41,505 bases of DNA from a virus, in IMG/VR virus record IMGVR_UViG_3300023178_000098, positions 1 through 41,505 of that record. One strand, written 5' to 3'. A model generated the notes under the pieces. It was not told the origin of the DNA. It did not search any database and saw only the letters and a program-made list of their open reading frames with translations. Positions 12,174 to 22,406 of this stretch are shown here, piece after piece (position 1 is the first letter of the stretch; each line of letters begins with the position of its first letter). The position numbers and the translations under genes are program-made.

Positions 12174-15100
12174 TAGTGTTTTCCTACTACTATTTCAATA
12201 ACGCCTCTGTCGTTATCATCTTTGCTTTCAAGCGCCTTACCGATAACTGCACCAATTGCTGGAGTATTGTTTACTATAGCATATCCTGGAATTGCACTAG
12301 CAACTAGCAAGTCACCTTTTTGTACTTTTCCTAGAACCTTACATGGAACACGCCCTTGCAGTGCAAGTGCTACTACATGCTCGCCTTCTAGTTCTGCGTT
12401 CATTAAGTGTGCAGGATTTGTTGATACAACACCTGCAACTCTATGTGTGCCATGATCTGTAGTTACGGTAAGTTCTGCGTCACCACCAAACACTAGTACA
12501 GTGCCCGGTTCATAATCTGCATCTGCCGTGTAGTTCTCTGCCAAGTCAGCGTAGTATGCTTCAGTAGCAGTTCCACGGAACAGGCTTGCAAATATTTCAT
12601 TGTATTTTAGCGAAGCACTACCAATGTTGTATGTTGCATCAACATCAGGTAGCACACCATCTGCATCAAATATGAATGGTGCAAAACTTGAGCTTGTTGC
12701 TACGTCTGCAACAACGATTGCAACTTGTCCTAGTGTTGTAACACCAGTGTTAGCGCCAATTGCTATACCAGTTGATGCTGATCCTTTTTCTCCTGGTGCT
12801 TCAATAAACGAACTGTAAATCCAGTCAACTGCTAGACTTGGTTCACCGTTGAAGTTTGAAGTATTCTGTAGTGTACTTTCTGTAACACCAGTAGAACCAA
12901 TATTAACCGAACCTGGTATTTCTATATCAGGTCCTGCTGTAACAGCACCTGCTGTACCTACTGCTCTTAGTATTTCGCCTTGTGCAGGTGTTTTAAATAC
13001 TAGTGTGGTTGTATCTAGTGATAATACTTCATAACTTGGATCACCACCAAGTATCAAAGAGTTAACTTGAATACTACCACTAGCATCAGTTTTTACAATA
13101 CTATTAACTTCACCAGTTGTTGACACATTTGAAATACCGTAAGTTCCTGCACCGGTTTTGATAAGTGCTTCACCCGGATCACTGCTTGATGCTATTAAAC
13201 TTGACGGTTCAAAGTCTGCATCTGAAAGTCCACCACCTTCTGATATAACAGTACTGAATGGTACTTCGTCAATGTCATTATCTGAACTATCACCGCTCCA
13301 GTTACCTAGTACAGTACCATCTTGGATACGCTGAATTTTCTGTAATGGTAATTGTCCGTTGTTAATTGTTATCCAGCCTGTTGTAGCAGTAAACACATCA
13401 TTATCAAAACTTGCTACTCCAAGATCGCTTTGAGTAATTCCTACAGCACTGGATCTTGTTGTCGCTGCATTTAAGTTTAATTTACTTTGTGCTATAGCGG
13501 CTGTTGCACTAACATCTGCATTAACAATACTACCTGGAGCATACTGGAAGTTGATTGTTGTGTAACGATCTGTTACTTCTGATCCAACAACAGTAACTTC
13601 TCTGTTTGTATCAATAGTAATATCACTATCAGGATCCATTACACCGTTGGCCCATTCGTCTACAGGTCCATCAATACATAATGCCTCAGCACCACCTAGA
13701 ACAGCAATAACATCTGGGTCAGGTGATGAGCCTATTGGCTTACCATCGCTAAACTCTCCAGTTAGTGGTTCATATATAATTTCAATTATATTACCTTCAA
13801 CTGCAATACGTTCTATTACGTCAACTACTGTACCTGTTGCACCTGTAATTGTTCCTGTAATTGTATCACCACGTTCGTATGGTCCACTAACAATTGATCC
13901 TGCATCTACGATTAGTTTTTTGTATTCTGTTGCAACAATTAACTGTCCTTCAACTACTTGATCATCATTGTATGTTAACGAACGTAAATCTTTTAATTCG
14001 TCACTGTTTCCTAAGAAGTCGTCTACATAAGATTTAGTTGCTGCATCAGAGTCTGAAGTTGGTGTTGCTAGGTTAGTAATTGTGTTGCCTGCTGCGTTTA
14101 GATCGTCTGTCATTGGAACAGCACCGTTTGGAGCAAGCACACCTGGGCCTAATTTATTAGCAACTGGATTACCGTTTACATCGTAACCTAAGCGTCTGTT
14201 AACATAACCACGTACAGCAAGTTCTGTTGGAACTGTGTCAGCAGCGTTATCAGTCATTGCTGTGTCTGTTGAGAATTCAGTAACAACCACACCACGCTTA
14301 AATCCAAGACCGTCAACATCTGAAAGTGCAATTGAAGCACTAAATGTAACAGTACCAGTACCTTGGTCAACGCTGAAGAAGCGTCCTACACGGAAGATAC
14401 CGTTTTGGTCTGTACTTACATAGAACACACGACCTTTGCCACGTTCGTCAACTTCGTTTGCTTGGTTTTTCTCTGCAGGCTCACCAAAGATAACGTTTGG
14501 ATAGTTTGAATCATTAAATCCACCTGTACCAACGTCTAGGAAGTCATGTGATGTAGCACGACAGGTTGAAATGTTAATTGTAACGTCACCTGTAGCACCT
14601 TCAACTAGACCTGCGCGAAGTGTTACAGTTAAACTGCCACGCAATACTGGATCGTAAATACCTGTAGCGTCTGTTTGGTTAATGGTGTTGTAATCAGCAA
14701 TGTCAACAACTACATATTCATTGTCTTCTGCTAGAGGAGAAATAGTTTCTCTTGTTACTGATCCAGTACCATCTGTACCTGCTGCACCAAATGCAGTACC
14801 ATCTAATGTTGCAGTTAGTGCAGCATCTGTGTATAGGTCTGCTGTTACGTTTACGCCAACAACAATATTATCAACATAATAAGTGTTGCCATTTAATTCT
14901 GTCATACCAACAACATCACTAAATGTAACTGCCTCACCACTTTGTAGGTTTATGTCACTGTTAAATGTTACATTTACAGGGTTAGCCTGTGTTGAAGCAG
15001 TAAGAGTTAATTCTGTAGTTACATCGTTAACTCCGCGAGCATTAAATGCATAATGTTTTTTACCCTGCCAAGCAAACACCGGCGCTTCAACTAGACTTGC

Positions 15101-18100
15101 CTGTGTCCAACCTATTGGACGGTTTGCTTCTGGTGTTCTTAAGTTATTGTTAAGACGGAATATTTCATTACTGTCAAGTGTCGCCTGTAGAGCTAATACA
15201 ACGTCTCCGATAGTACCACCTTTTTCAGTACCACCTGTTAACGGAGTTGTACCATCAAACACATTTCCTACAACCTCTTGTGCTTTGTCAGATTTTACAA
15301 GCATTCTAATATAGTCATAACCTTCATCAAAACCTGCTTGTAAATATCCATCTTCAAGTTCATCACCAATACTGTTACTGTTTAAGAAACTAATTGAACG
15401 ATAAATTTGTCCTGGGTTTTCATCAAATACAACCGCAGTTGATGGACGAATTGTTAATACATCTGGTCTTGCCAAATCACTAATGACATGTGTTTGGTTT
15501 CTTCTATACTGTATAAGTTCACCAAATGGAGTATCTTCAAGTAAACCGTTAGTGCTAAACTGAGCATCGCTAGTTGAGAAATTAAGTTTGAAGACCCTAC
15601 CATTAAAATATGGTGTACTTGCTTCTACCCAAATATTACCTTGTAGTGTAACTGCGGTAATTCCACCAGTACCATCTATTTCTGATACTTTGATTAAACA
15701 ATCGTTATCTGGAGTTACACCACCTAAGTCTGCACCGCTTACTAGGAATGTATCGTTAACAGTGTAACTTGAACCACCGTTTTCAATGGTTGCAGTATAC
15801 TGATTAGCAATAGTTTTTTGAACATTAAACAATGCTCCTGCTGCAAATGCATCATCTGTAGTTGCAACTACTGTAATATCTGTTCCAACATTGACATATT
15901 CACCTACAGTATGTCCTGCCAATGCTGCTGAAGCAACTTCATATCTTGCTATAACTGGAACACCTGGGTGATAAACATCAAATTCAGAACGGTTGGATGG
16001 CGGATCTTTGAAATCATATGCATACAAGAATAAGTTTTCTTCGTTGTTGCCGTATCCTGTTGAGTCAACAGTAGCCGGTACACTTCCTGCCCCAAGAGCA
16101 CCTAGTGTATCACCTGTAAGTTGGTTTGTTGTATCAAATGCACCTACAACGCCTGTTAGATAAATTACCCTGCTACCGCCTGTTACAACTGTACTATCTC
16201 CTAAGTCTGCCGTATCAACTGAAACAGTACCATATGCTGTTGAACCTGCTTGCGTTAGTACTTCGCCTGCTGCTATAATGTAAGGATCTGTAAGTGTTAG
16301 CACAACATCAGCATCAAAAACTTTTGCTGCTTGTATCATGTCTTCTGCAAGACGAACACTATCTGGAATTTCGTTTGGATCTGATCCTTCAGCAACTAGT
16401 CCGTATTCACCATAACATGAAGAACCAGTTAGCGATCTAATCTCTGAACCATTCTTTGAGTAATATGATGTCCAACAGTAGTATGTAAACATAGACACCA
16501 TTTCTGATAGCGCACCATTAACAGCAACTAGACCATATCCTAGATCGTTAATCTGTGTGAAGTCGTTTCCTAGTATTGATCTGTTACCTGCTGTTTGTAG
16601 TGTAATTGGTAATGGTGCAGCAATACTTTGAACAATTCTTCTTACAATTAAGGATTGTTGTTGTAGTATTTCGTCATATGCTGACTGTAGGGCTGCGTCT
16701 GCCCAAGTACGATCAGGAGTATCATCTGCAGGCATATTAGATGTTTCACCATCTGTAATGACTGTGTTGATAATGTCTATCAAGTCTCCTGCTTCAGTTA
16801 CTTCGGTAGCACTAGCAACATTACCAGCATTGTTATTATAACCAACAACAGCAGAACTTCCATCTAACATAGCGCCTACGATTGTTTTTAATTGTACATA
16901 TGCTGCGACTGTGGCTGCTTGTTCACCTGCAGGTAATTGTGCAACTGCTCCGTCAACATAAGATTCCGCAGCAGATTTTGTTCCTAAATTGCCTCCGTAC
17001 TGTATATCGTAACTTAATGCGTCAACAATATATCTTACATCTCTTTCACATTTTACTGAATCATATGTAAATGACGGTGTAAAAGGTGCAATGCTACCTG
17101 CAACTTGTGTTGCAATCCAATCAGTTAATTCGGTTGCAATAAGGCTTCTGTTTAACTGAAGGATCTGTCTTGCATATAGTTTATTAGTATCTACACCAGG
17201 GTCAGTAAATGTAAGTGCGTCGACTACCCCATCGCCTGGTTCTGCTGTATAAGTTGTTCCATTTGTAATAATGTCAATTACTTCATCATATGCATCGCCA
17301 ACACGAGTTGTTGCTGTTGAGTCTGCTGCTACTGAATCAAGTGCAAGAGTTTGTGTTTTACCTACGGCAATAGCAGCAGTAGTTTCTGCCAATTGATCGT
17401 CAATGACAACACTTGCAGTTCCTCTACGATATGCAATACCATTGTATAGAGCATTGAAGTTTGTTCCTAGTACAGTGTCAAGTGCTACACCGTTAACGAT
17501 AATGTTTGAGTCTCTTTCACACTTTTCTTCGTTAAATTCAAATGTTCCAATTGAATCAAGATCAACACCAGTTGAAAGTTCTGAAGTTAGTCCAGTAAAT
17601 CCTTGACCATCATTTGAGCTTGGATCAAGTATAAGATCTGCTGTACCAAAGTCTGGGTCATATAGTGTAACAGCGTTAACTTGGAAACGTCTACCATCAA
17701 TGTAGAAAGCACACGGAACTTGAGGACGTCTTACAAACAAACCTTGAGGGTCTGCTTGTGAACCTAAACTCTGTACTCTTAGGCGGAACGCTGATCCGTC
17801 TACACGTTCTGTAACCTGTACTGCGGAGTTACCAACAAACGCATCAACAAACAATCCTCCACGGAACGCTTGTTTGTTTAAACTTCCTGCAAAACCTGTA
17901 CCTGTCTGACAATATGGTGATTTAGTAAGCACTTGCCCTTCTGGGTCAAGCACCATTTGGAAACCGCCATGTCCTTGACCAGTAATGTTACGTAGAATAG
18001 TTGCATCGTTCATTAAGAACACATCCATTTGGTCGTTTCTTAATGGTGGGTTATAATTTGCATCAAATGCAAAAGTAACAGTATCAACCAAGTTGTTAAT

Positions 18101-21100
18101 TACAGTGTCTGGTCCGTCTATTTCTGTCCAGTAATTAGCAATCTCAGTTGCATCAAAAGTGCTGCCTGATGTATTTTCAATTCTACACTGATAATATCTA
18201 TCTATGCCAGCAAAGTTAAACGTTACAACATTACCAACTCTATACAGCTCACCTGATGCCCATGTAGCAGGTTCTGCACTACCGTTAAATAGATCATAAT
18301 CGTATACCAAGTTTGCGCCAGGAAGGTCCGGACGAACTGGTGCTGCGCCACTTGGACCATATAGTGTACTCGGCGCTGCTCCTTGTATTAGTTGTGCAGC
18401 AATAGTATAAATGTGTTGGATAGCGTCAGCAGTTTCGGCATCTTGGCTTCCGTCTACAGGCAATGCGCCATCGTAATATTCGCCCTGTGCTTCTAGTGCA
18501 AATTCGTTGCCACCATTACGTAAGTCTTTTACAAGGGCATCAACAATAAGTCCTGCATCTCTAAAACATGTTGCTCTACTGTAAACACCGAGCAAAGCAG
18601 GATATGTTGTTTCTGTATAGTTTACAACTTGTTCTTGGATAAATTCTCTGTTATCTTCTAATACAAGTGCTGCTGTTTCCCATTTACCTACGTTAGTATA
18701 ACCTGCACCAATGTTTTTAAGAGATCCTGGTTTTTTCAAATAGTGATAACCAAAGTATCCATCTACTTCATTAGTTAATGGATTAATGTACTGTTTACCG
18801 TTTGGTACTGTTGCTACATTAAACGAATAACCAACGCCACCTATATCAGCAGCATCAATTGTAATAAGTTCGTTTGCTTGCCAATTTTCACCAGCATTTG
18901 TTACTGTAATGTCAGTAATTGCGCCAGAAGCACTTACAGTTATTTCAAATTCAGCACCTTCACCGTAATACTGTGCAGTATATCCATTTGAAGGTATAGT
19001 GTAAGTTCCTGCGGCTCTTCCACTGTTAATTTGTGGTTCAAACTCTAAACTTTCAATAGCACTGTTACCAAGCACTAGTCCGTCAAATACTGCATCACGA
19101 TAGAAGAATGTGTTTGCATATCTTGATTGTGATACACGTTTCTTAGGACGAATAATTACACGTCTAAATTCATCACCTTTGATAGATACGTTTGCTGGAA
19201 CACGAATTGGAAAATCTTCTTCGTAAATACCTGATTCAATTCTAATGCTAATTTGTGTACTAACAACATAGTTGCCGTACTCTAGTTCTTCGCCTTCTTC
19301 AAATTCAATTGGTTTTAAAAGTTGTATTTCAACTTCGTCTGTTTCAACAACACTAACCGCTCTTGGACCTGATTCATATCTATAATCAATAATTCTACCA
19401 ATAGCACCTGAGTTTTTACCTCTTATAACCTTACCAGGTATAATGTCTGTATTTTCTGGATTTGCTTGGTCAACAAAACCATAGTTACCATTTGAAATAT
19501 TAATTTTATAAGTTGTTGTACCATCAACAATACTAGGTGCTTGTAGAGGACCATCGTTAATAACATCAATAACAGTATCAAACTTTGCTTCAGCAGCACT
19601 ATCTGCTGCTGCATCTGGTACAATAGCAGGTTCAATGTACTGTTCAACACGGGTTTGATACAGTGTTGGCGGAGCAGTATTAGTTAAAACATAATCTCTA
19701 ACAAGTGTTTTTGCATATTCAATACCTGCAATGGTGTATGCTTTTTGTGTTCCAATAGCAACAGCGGAACTTGCATTTGAATAATATGTAAGTCCTGCAT
19801 AACGAGATAGATAGTTAGCATTGTTACCTAATAAGATATCTAATCTAACAGCATCTAGTATAAGTTGGACATCACGTTCACATATAGCAATATCGTAACT
19901 TTCTGCAAAACTTGGATATGTTGCATTAATATATGCTGTAACTTCTTTTGCCACCCATTCTTTGTTTTGTAAAATAAGTGCGTTAGCATTTGTACGTCCG
20001 CTGATTGTACTTGTAATACCTGCTGTAACAACATCTGATTTACCTAAACCGTTACCATATGTCATCGTTTGTTGATATGGACCCGGTTCTGGCGGAGCAG
20101 AAAGAATTATTTCTTCTGCTTTTTGTGCTGCTGCATTAATTGTTCTGTATGCATATGCAGGGTTACGTCCTTCCTTGCCGTCTGGTGTAAATTCTTGCGA
20201 GTCGCTTCCTGCTGTACTTACGTATAAGTTAACTGTACTTGTTGCTGCCGCATTATCAACATACAATTTTGTTGCTGCTTGTAAGTCATCAGGACCATTA
20301 GGTAAACCTTTTCCTCTAAGATCGCCAGGATGATCAAATAAATTTAACGCACCTGTCATTGAGTCGCCTTGACGGCGAACTGCACTCTTACGAGGAATAG
20401 CAACGTTAGATAACCAAAAACCTTCTAGATCTTCATCATAGCCGCCATCTGTAATTGTAAATGTTCCGCTGCCGCCAGCAAGTAATATTCTACCTGTTCC
20501 GTCGAGGGCATCTTCTGCTGTCTCGTACAAGGAAATATGATCACCATCTGGGATACCTAAGTAATAAGTTCCGCCAGTTACTACTCCAAAAGGATCAGTG
20601 CCAGTTGAATTAAACACAAACGGAGCACCAATATATGCATCTGATAATCCGTGGTTAAGTATTTCTAAGTTTCCTAATTCAAGATCTGTTGCTGTGAATG
20701 TATAACCGCTTGCATCTGCAGGTTCATCACCTAGTCGTAAGCCGCCGCCAGCAACTTCTTTTTCTTGATAATTTCTATCAGCAAAACTTTTGTTAATAAC
20801 AAGATCACTTACAGTTAAATCTGTACCGTGAACAGAGTTAAACGTATCAATTGCTGCTTGGTTAACTGTTACGTTAGCAATTGGCTGTGTAGCAGCATTT
20901 AATGGACCAGCAAGTGTAGGTTCTGGGTCATTAGCAACACGAGAAACTAATTGTTTTAATATTACTTTGCCGTCAACAGTGAAGTCAAATCCGATAGTAT
21001 CGGGCGATCCGTCTAAACTGTTATCAGAAGCAAGTTCTAATAATGCTAAACCACTGCCATCGGATTTAACTAGCGGAACTTTGTTTTCTTGTCCTTCATA

Positions 21101-21265
21101 GTTGTCTGGTGTATCACTTAAATCAGTAAAACTAATTTGCCCACCGATACCAAAAACTGCATACAGTTCTTGGAAGTTTTCGTTTACCTTACGAAAGGAT
21201 TCACGAATACTATCACCGGTACCGTCGTTACCTGAAACACCAATATCAATATCTTGTCTTGCCAT
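12173..21265 (-). CDS. Giant modular virion fibre/structural protein (3030 aa)
   Basis: The largest gene of the window. Residues 1-40 are the shared module (IDIGVSGNDGTGDSIRES, then VNENFQELYAVFG). A DLQAATKLYVDN motif of tail fibres lies near residue 325 and a second, SDAATKSYVDD, near 2408. Segments near 355-385 and 675-700 (GIYEEDFPIRVPANVSIKG) resemble pectate-lyase-like beta-helix turns. A module with CxRDxxxIVDAxxxDxxxGxN occurs about four times, near residues 463, 902, 1250 and 1407. Residues ~2085-2167 look like an E1-FCCH-type beta domain (DVVGMTELNGNTYYVD). Residues ~2900-3030 (AEYYADLAENY, then EPGTVLVFGG and VAGVVSTNPAHLM) form a compact end domain that weakly recalls the phage peptidase-G2 type. 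Transcription probably starts at the late box upstream of the iscA-like gene. Confidence 0.85.
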   Translation of the reverse strand: MARQDIDIGVSGNDGTGDSIRESFRKVNENFQELYAVFGIGGQISFTDLSDTPDNYEGQENKVPLVKSDGSGLALLELASDNSLDGSPDTIGFDFTVDGKVILKQLVSRVANDPEPTLAGPLNAATQPIANVTVNQAAIDTFNSVHGTDLTVSDLVINKSFADRNYQEKEVAGGGLRLGDEPADASGYTFTATDLELGNLEILNHGLSDAYIGAPFVFNSTGTDPFGVVTGGTYYLGIPDGDHISLYETAEDALDGTGRILLAGGSGTFTITDGGYDEDLEGFWLSNVAIPRKSAVRRQGDSMTGALNLFDHPGDLRGKGLPNGPDDLQAATKLYVDNAAATSTVNLYVSTAGSDSQEFTPDGKEGRNPAYAYRTINAAAQKAEEIILSAPPEPGPYQQTMTYGNGLGKSDVVTAGITSTISGRTNANALILQNKEWVAKEVTAYINATYPSFAESYDIAICERDVQLILDAVRLDILLGNNANYLSRYAGLTYYSNASSAVAIGTQKAYTIAGIEYAKTLVRDYVLTNTAPPTLYQTRVEQYIEPAIVPDAAADSAAEAKFDTVIDVINDGPLQAPSIVDGTTTYKINISNGNYGFVDQANPENTDIIPGKVIRGKNSGAIGRIIDYRYESGPRAVSVVETDEVEIQLLKPIEFEEGEELEYGNYVVSTQISIRIESGIYEEDFPIRVPANVSIKGDEFRRVIIRPKKRVSQSRYANTFFYRDAVFDGLVLGNSAIESLEFEPQINSGRAAGTYTIPSNGYTAQYYGEGAEFEITVSASGAITDITVTNAGENWQANELITIDAADIGGVGYSFNVATVPNGKQYINPLTNEVDGYFGYHYLKKPGSLKNIGAGYTNVGKWETAALVLEDNREFIQEQVVNYTETTYPALLGVYSRATCFRDAGLIVDALVKDLRNGGNEFALEAQGEYYDGALPVDGSQDAETADAIQHIYTIAAQLIQGAAPSTLYGPSGAAPVRPDLPGANLVYDYDLFNGSAEPATWASGELYRVGNVVTFNFAGIDRYYQCRIENTSGSTFDATEIANYWTEIDGPDTVINNLVDTVTFAFDANYNPPLRNDQMDVFLMNDATILRNITGQGHGGFQMVLDPEGQVLTKSPYCQTGTGFAGSLNKQAFRGGLFVDAFVGNSAVQVTERVDGSAFRLRVQSLGSQADPQGLFVRRPQVPCAFYIDGRRFQVNAVTLYDPDFGTADLILDPSSNDGQGFTGLTSELSTGVDLDSIGTFEFNEEKCERDSNIIVNGVALDTVLGTNFNALYNGIAYRRGTASVVIDDQLAETTAAIAVGKTQTLALDSVAADSTATTRVGDAYDEVIDIITNGTTYTAEPGDGVVDALTFTDPGVDTNKLYARQILQLNRSLIATELTDWIATQVAGSIAPFTPSFTYDSVKCERDVRYIVDALSYDIQYGGNLGTKSAAESYVDGAVAQLPAGEQAATVAAYVQLKTIVGAMLDGSSAVVGYNNNAGNVASATEVTEAGDLIDIINTVITDGETSNMPADDTPDRTWADAALQSAYDEILQQQSLIVRRIVQSIAAPLPITLQTAGNRSILGNDFTQINDLGYGLVAVNGALSEMVSMFTYYCWTSYYSKNGSEIRSLTGSSCYGEYGLVAEGSDPNEIPDSVRLAEDMIQAAKVFDADVVLTLTDPYIIAAGEVLTQAGSTAYGTVSVDTADLGDSTVVTGGSRVIYLTGVVGAFDTTNQLTGDTLGALGAGSVPATVDSTGYGNNEENLFLYAYDFKDPPSNRSEFDVYHPGVPVIARYEVASAALAGHTVGEYVNVGTDITVVATTDDAFAAGALFNVQKTIANQYTATIENGGSSYTVNDTFLVSGADLGGVTPDNDCLIKVSEIDGTGGITAVTLQGNIWVEASTPYFNGRVFKLNFSTSDAQFSTNGLLEDTPFGELIQYRRNQTHVISDLARPDVLTIRPSTAVVFDENPGQIYRSISFLNSNSIGDELEDGYLQAGFDEGYDYIRMLVKSDKAQEVVGNVFDGTTPLTGGTEKGGTIGDVVLALQATLDSNEIFRLNNNLRTPEANRPIGWTQASLVEAPVFAWQGKKHYAFNARGVNDVTTELTLTASTQANPVNVTFNSDINLQSGEAVTFSDVVGMTELNGNTYYVDNIVVGVNVTADLYTDAALTATLDGTAFGAAGTDGTGSVTRETISPLAEDNEYVVVDIADYNTINQTDATGIYDPVLRGSLTVTLRAGLVEGATGDVTINISTCRATSHDFLDVGTGGFNDSNYPNVIFGEPAEKNQANEVDERGKGRVFYVSTDQNGIFRVGRFFSVDQGTGTVTFSASIALSDVDGLGFKRGVVVTEFSTDTAMTDNAADTVPTELAVRGYVNRRLGYDVNGNPVANKLGPGVLAPNGAVPMTDDLNAAGNTITNLATPTSDSDAATKSYVDDFLGNSDELKDLRSLTYNDDQVVEGQLIVATEYKKLIVDAGSIVSGPYERGDTITGTITGATGTVVDVIERIAVEGNIIEIIYEPLTGEFSDGKPIGSSPDPDVIAVLGGAEALCIDGPVDEWANGVMDPDSDITIDTNREVTVVGSEVTDRYTTINFQYAPGSIVNADVSATAAIAQSKLNLNAATTRSSAVGITQSDLGVASFDNDVFTATTGWITINNGQLPLQKIQRIQDGTVLGNWSGDSSDNDIDEVPFSTVISEGGGLSDADFEPSSLIASSSDPGEALIKTGAGTYGISNVSTTGEVNSIVKTDASGSIQVNSLILGGDPSYEVLSLDTTTLVFKTPAQGEILRAVGTAGAVTAGPDIEIPGSVNIGSTGVTESTLQNTSNFNGEPSLAVDWIYSSFIEAPGEKGSASTGIAIGANTGVTTLGQVAIVVADVATSSSFAPFIFDADGVLPDVDATYNIGSASLKYNEIFASLFRGTATEAYYADLAENYTADADYEPGTVLVFGGDAELTVTTDHGTHRVAGVVSTNPAHLMNAELEGEHVVALALQGRVPCKVLGKVQKGDLLVASAIPGYAIVNNTPAIGAVIGKALESKDDNDRGVIEIVVGKH

Positions 21266-21277
21266 GTTTTACTCCGT

Positions 21278-21640
21278 TTAGATCGCTGGCTGGCTTAAAT
21301 TATCCATGTCAAAGTTTACACTAACGCCACAGCCGCAACTGCTCTTTGCATTAGGGTTGTTAATCTCGAACATTGCACCCATTATATCTTTTTTATAATT
21401 TATTTCAGTGCCAAAAAGGAACATTAAACTGTGCGCTCCGACTACTAATTTGCCAGTGCCTGCATCAATTACATGATCGTTTACTTCAATACCGTCTGGA
21501 GAATCTATAGTTCCCCATTCGTATTCAAACCCTGCACACCCTCCACCTTTTATATTAAGTGATACTGCATAGCAATTTTGTTCGCTACAAATGGTGTTGA
21601 TTTGGTCTTGAGCTGATTCTGTAAGTGTACAAATGTCCAT
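21278..21640 (-). CDS. A-type iron-sulphur carrier (IscA/HesB/ErpA-like)
   Basis: 120 residues, the full length of the family. The three Fe-S ligating cysteines are present: Cys35 in GGGCAGFEYEW and Cys102/Cys104 in SSCGCGVSV. The family binds or transfers [2Fe-2S]/[4Fe-4S] clusters to client proteins in the cytoplasm. I chose the ATG at 21640 because AAGGAG lies 5 bp before it; an in-frame GTG 6 bp upstream abuts that SD and is unlikely to be used. A late-type box GATAAATA is at 21660-21667 and the giant fibre gene follows 12 bp downstream, so it is the first gene of the fibre operon. HesB-like genes are known in marine T4-like phages; the client protein is unknown. Confidence 0.9.
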   Translation of the reverse strand: MDICTLTESAQDQINTICSEQNCYAVSLNIKGGGCAGFEYEWGTIDSPDGIEVNDHVIDAGTGKLVVGAHSLMFLFGTEINYKKDIMGAMFEINNPNAKSSCGCGVSVNFDMDNLSQPAI

Positions 21641-21659
21641 TTTCACTCCTTATCTAATA

Positions 21660-21667
21660 TATTTATC
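21660..21667 (-). promoter_or_regulatory. Late-promoter-like box (GATAAATA) of the iscA-giant-fibre operon
   Basis: 7 of 8 match to TATAAATA, 19 bp before the chosen start of the IscA-like gene. The giant gene has no box of its own in the 12-bp gap. Confidence 0.62.
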
Positions 21668-21700
21668 GAACTATTTTATAATCTTAATGTAAATATATGT

Positions 21701-21988
21701 ATGTTCATAAAAGAATATCAAAAACAGACGTGGCATCAGCGTAAAAGCAACAAAGGCATAAGTCATGAGTACTACCGGCACAAAACATTTATACTAATGC
21801 TTTGTGATAATTGTGGAGTTGAGTTTTCAAGAGAACGTGGAAGTATGGATCCTAAGCGGATATCCAATAACTACTTCCACGTATGTTCAGATTGTGATGC
21901 TAAGAAATTTGCTCAGAAAAAAGGCATAGAAAAGAAACAAATATGGGATATGCCTGCTAGTTCTGATTTGCCTATTGGCAAATTGTAA
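21701..21988 (+). CDS. Small zinc-binding protein (two CxxC pairs)
   Basis: 95 residues on the plus strand, opposite to its neighbours. Two knuckles, Cys35-x2-Cys38 (LCDNCGVEF) and Cys62-x2-Cys65 (VCSDCDAKK), should hold one zinc, as in HNH/zinc-ribbon phage proteins. The N-terminus is basic and aromatic (WHQRKSNKGISHEYYRHKTF). No HNH or GIY-YIG catalytic residues are evident. No clear SD precedes the ATG at 21701. A TATAAT-like element lies about 25 bp upstream without a matching -35. The stop directly abuts the stop of a converging gene. Nucleic-acid binding is a guess from the zinc ribbon and basic residues. Confidence 0.7.
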   Translation: MFIKEYQKQTWHQRKSNKGISHEYYRHKTFILMLCDNCGVEFSRERGSMDPKRISNNYFHVCSDCDAKKFAQKKGIEKKQIWDMPASSDLPIGKL

Positions 21989-22153
21989 TTATTCTGCTTT
22001 CCAAATAGTCCAAGCACCGTACAAAATGGCTGCATATGCTGCCAATGCTGCAATAGGCTTGAATATTAGGAAAGATACACCTGCTACTACAAGAATAACA
22101 CCATCTAATGTTGTGCGCTCTTTGATTCGAGCATTAATCCATTTTTGTATCAC
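21989..22153 (-). CDS. Small membrane protein (54 aa, GTG start)
   Basis: 54 codons from a GTG with AAGGAG 8 bp upstream. The product begins MIQKWINARIKERTTLDG, an amphipathic basic segment. Two hydrophobic stretches follow, VILVVAGVSFLIF and AALAAYAAILYGAWTIW, compatible with one hairpin in the membrane, and it ends WKAE. The first 20 bp overlap the upstream 90-residue gene. I recall similar short membrane ORFs from marine T4-like phages, but no function is known to me. A holin-like or membrane-remodelling role is possible and not supported further by the sequence. Confidence 0.7.
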   Translation of the reverse strand: MIQKWINARIKERTTLDGVILVVAGVSFLIFKPIAALAAYAAILYGAWTIWKAE

Positions 22154-22406
22154 GGCTTAATCTCCTTAGTTGTTTTTCAAGCATTGAAATACGAACGTCT
22201 TGATTACGTATTTTTTCTTCCAATCCTTGAACATATTTTTGTGAAGGAATAGTATGTTCTGCGCCATCTTCGCCTAGTACAACCATAGTATCAACACCTT
22301 GTCCACGCAATCCGCCCAATACTCTGTTAGGGTTTTTATGCGATTCTGACTTCGATGTCGTTGAACCTTTGCGGCCGTACATTGCGTTCAAGTATCTGTC
22401 GCTCAT
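22134..22406 (-). CDS. Conserved-looking 90-aa protein with C-terminal coiled coil
   Basis: The start is set at the ATG giving MSDRYLNAMYGRKG because AAGGA sits 7 bp before it; an ATG two codons upstream is too close to that SD. Residues ~33-55 are glycine- and valine-rich (VLGGLRGQGVDTMVVLGEDG). Residues ~60-85 form a charged heptad-like helix (GLEEKIRNQDVRISMLEKQL). No known family is recognised. The gene overlaps the 3' end of uvdE by 71 bp in another frame and overlaps the GTG of the membrane gene by 20 bp, so the three are probably translated from one message. A CATAAATA box lies at 22424-22431. Confidence 0.7.
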   Translation of the reverse strand: MSDRYLNAMYGRKGSTTSKSESHKNPNRVLGGLRGQGVDTMVVLGEDGAEHTIPSQKYVQGLEEKIRNQDVRISMLEKQLRRLSRDTKMD

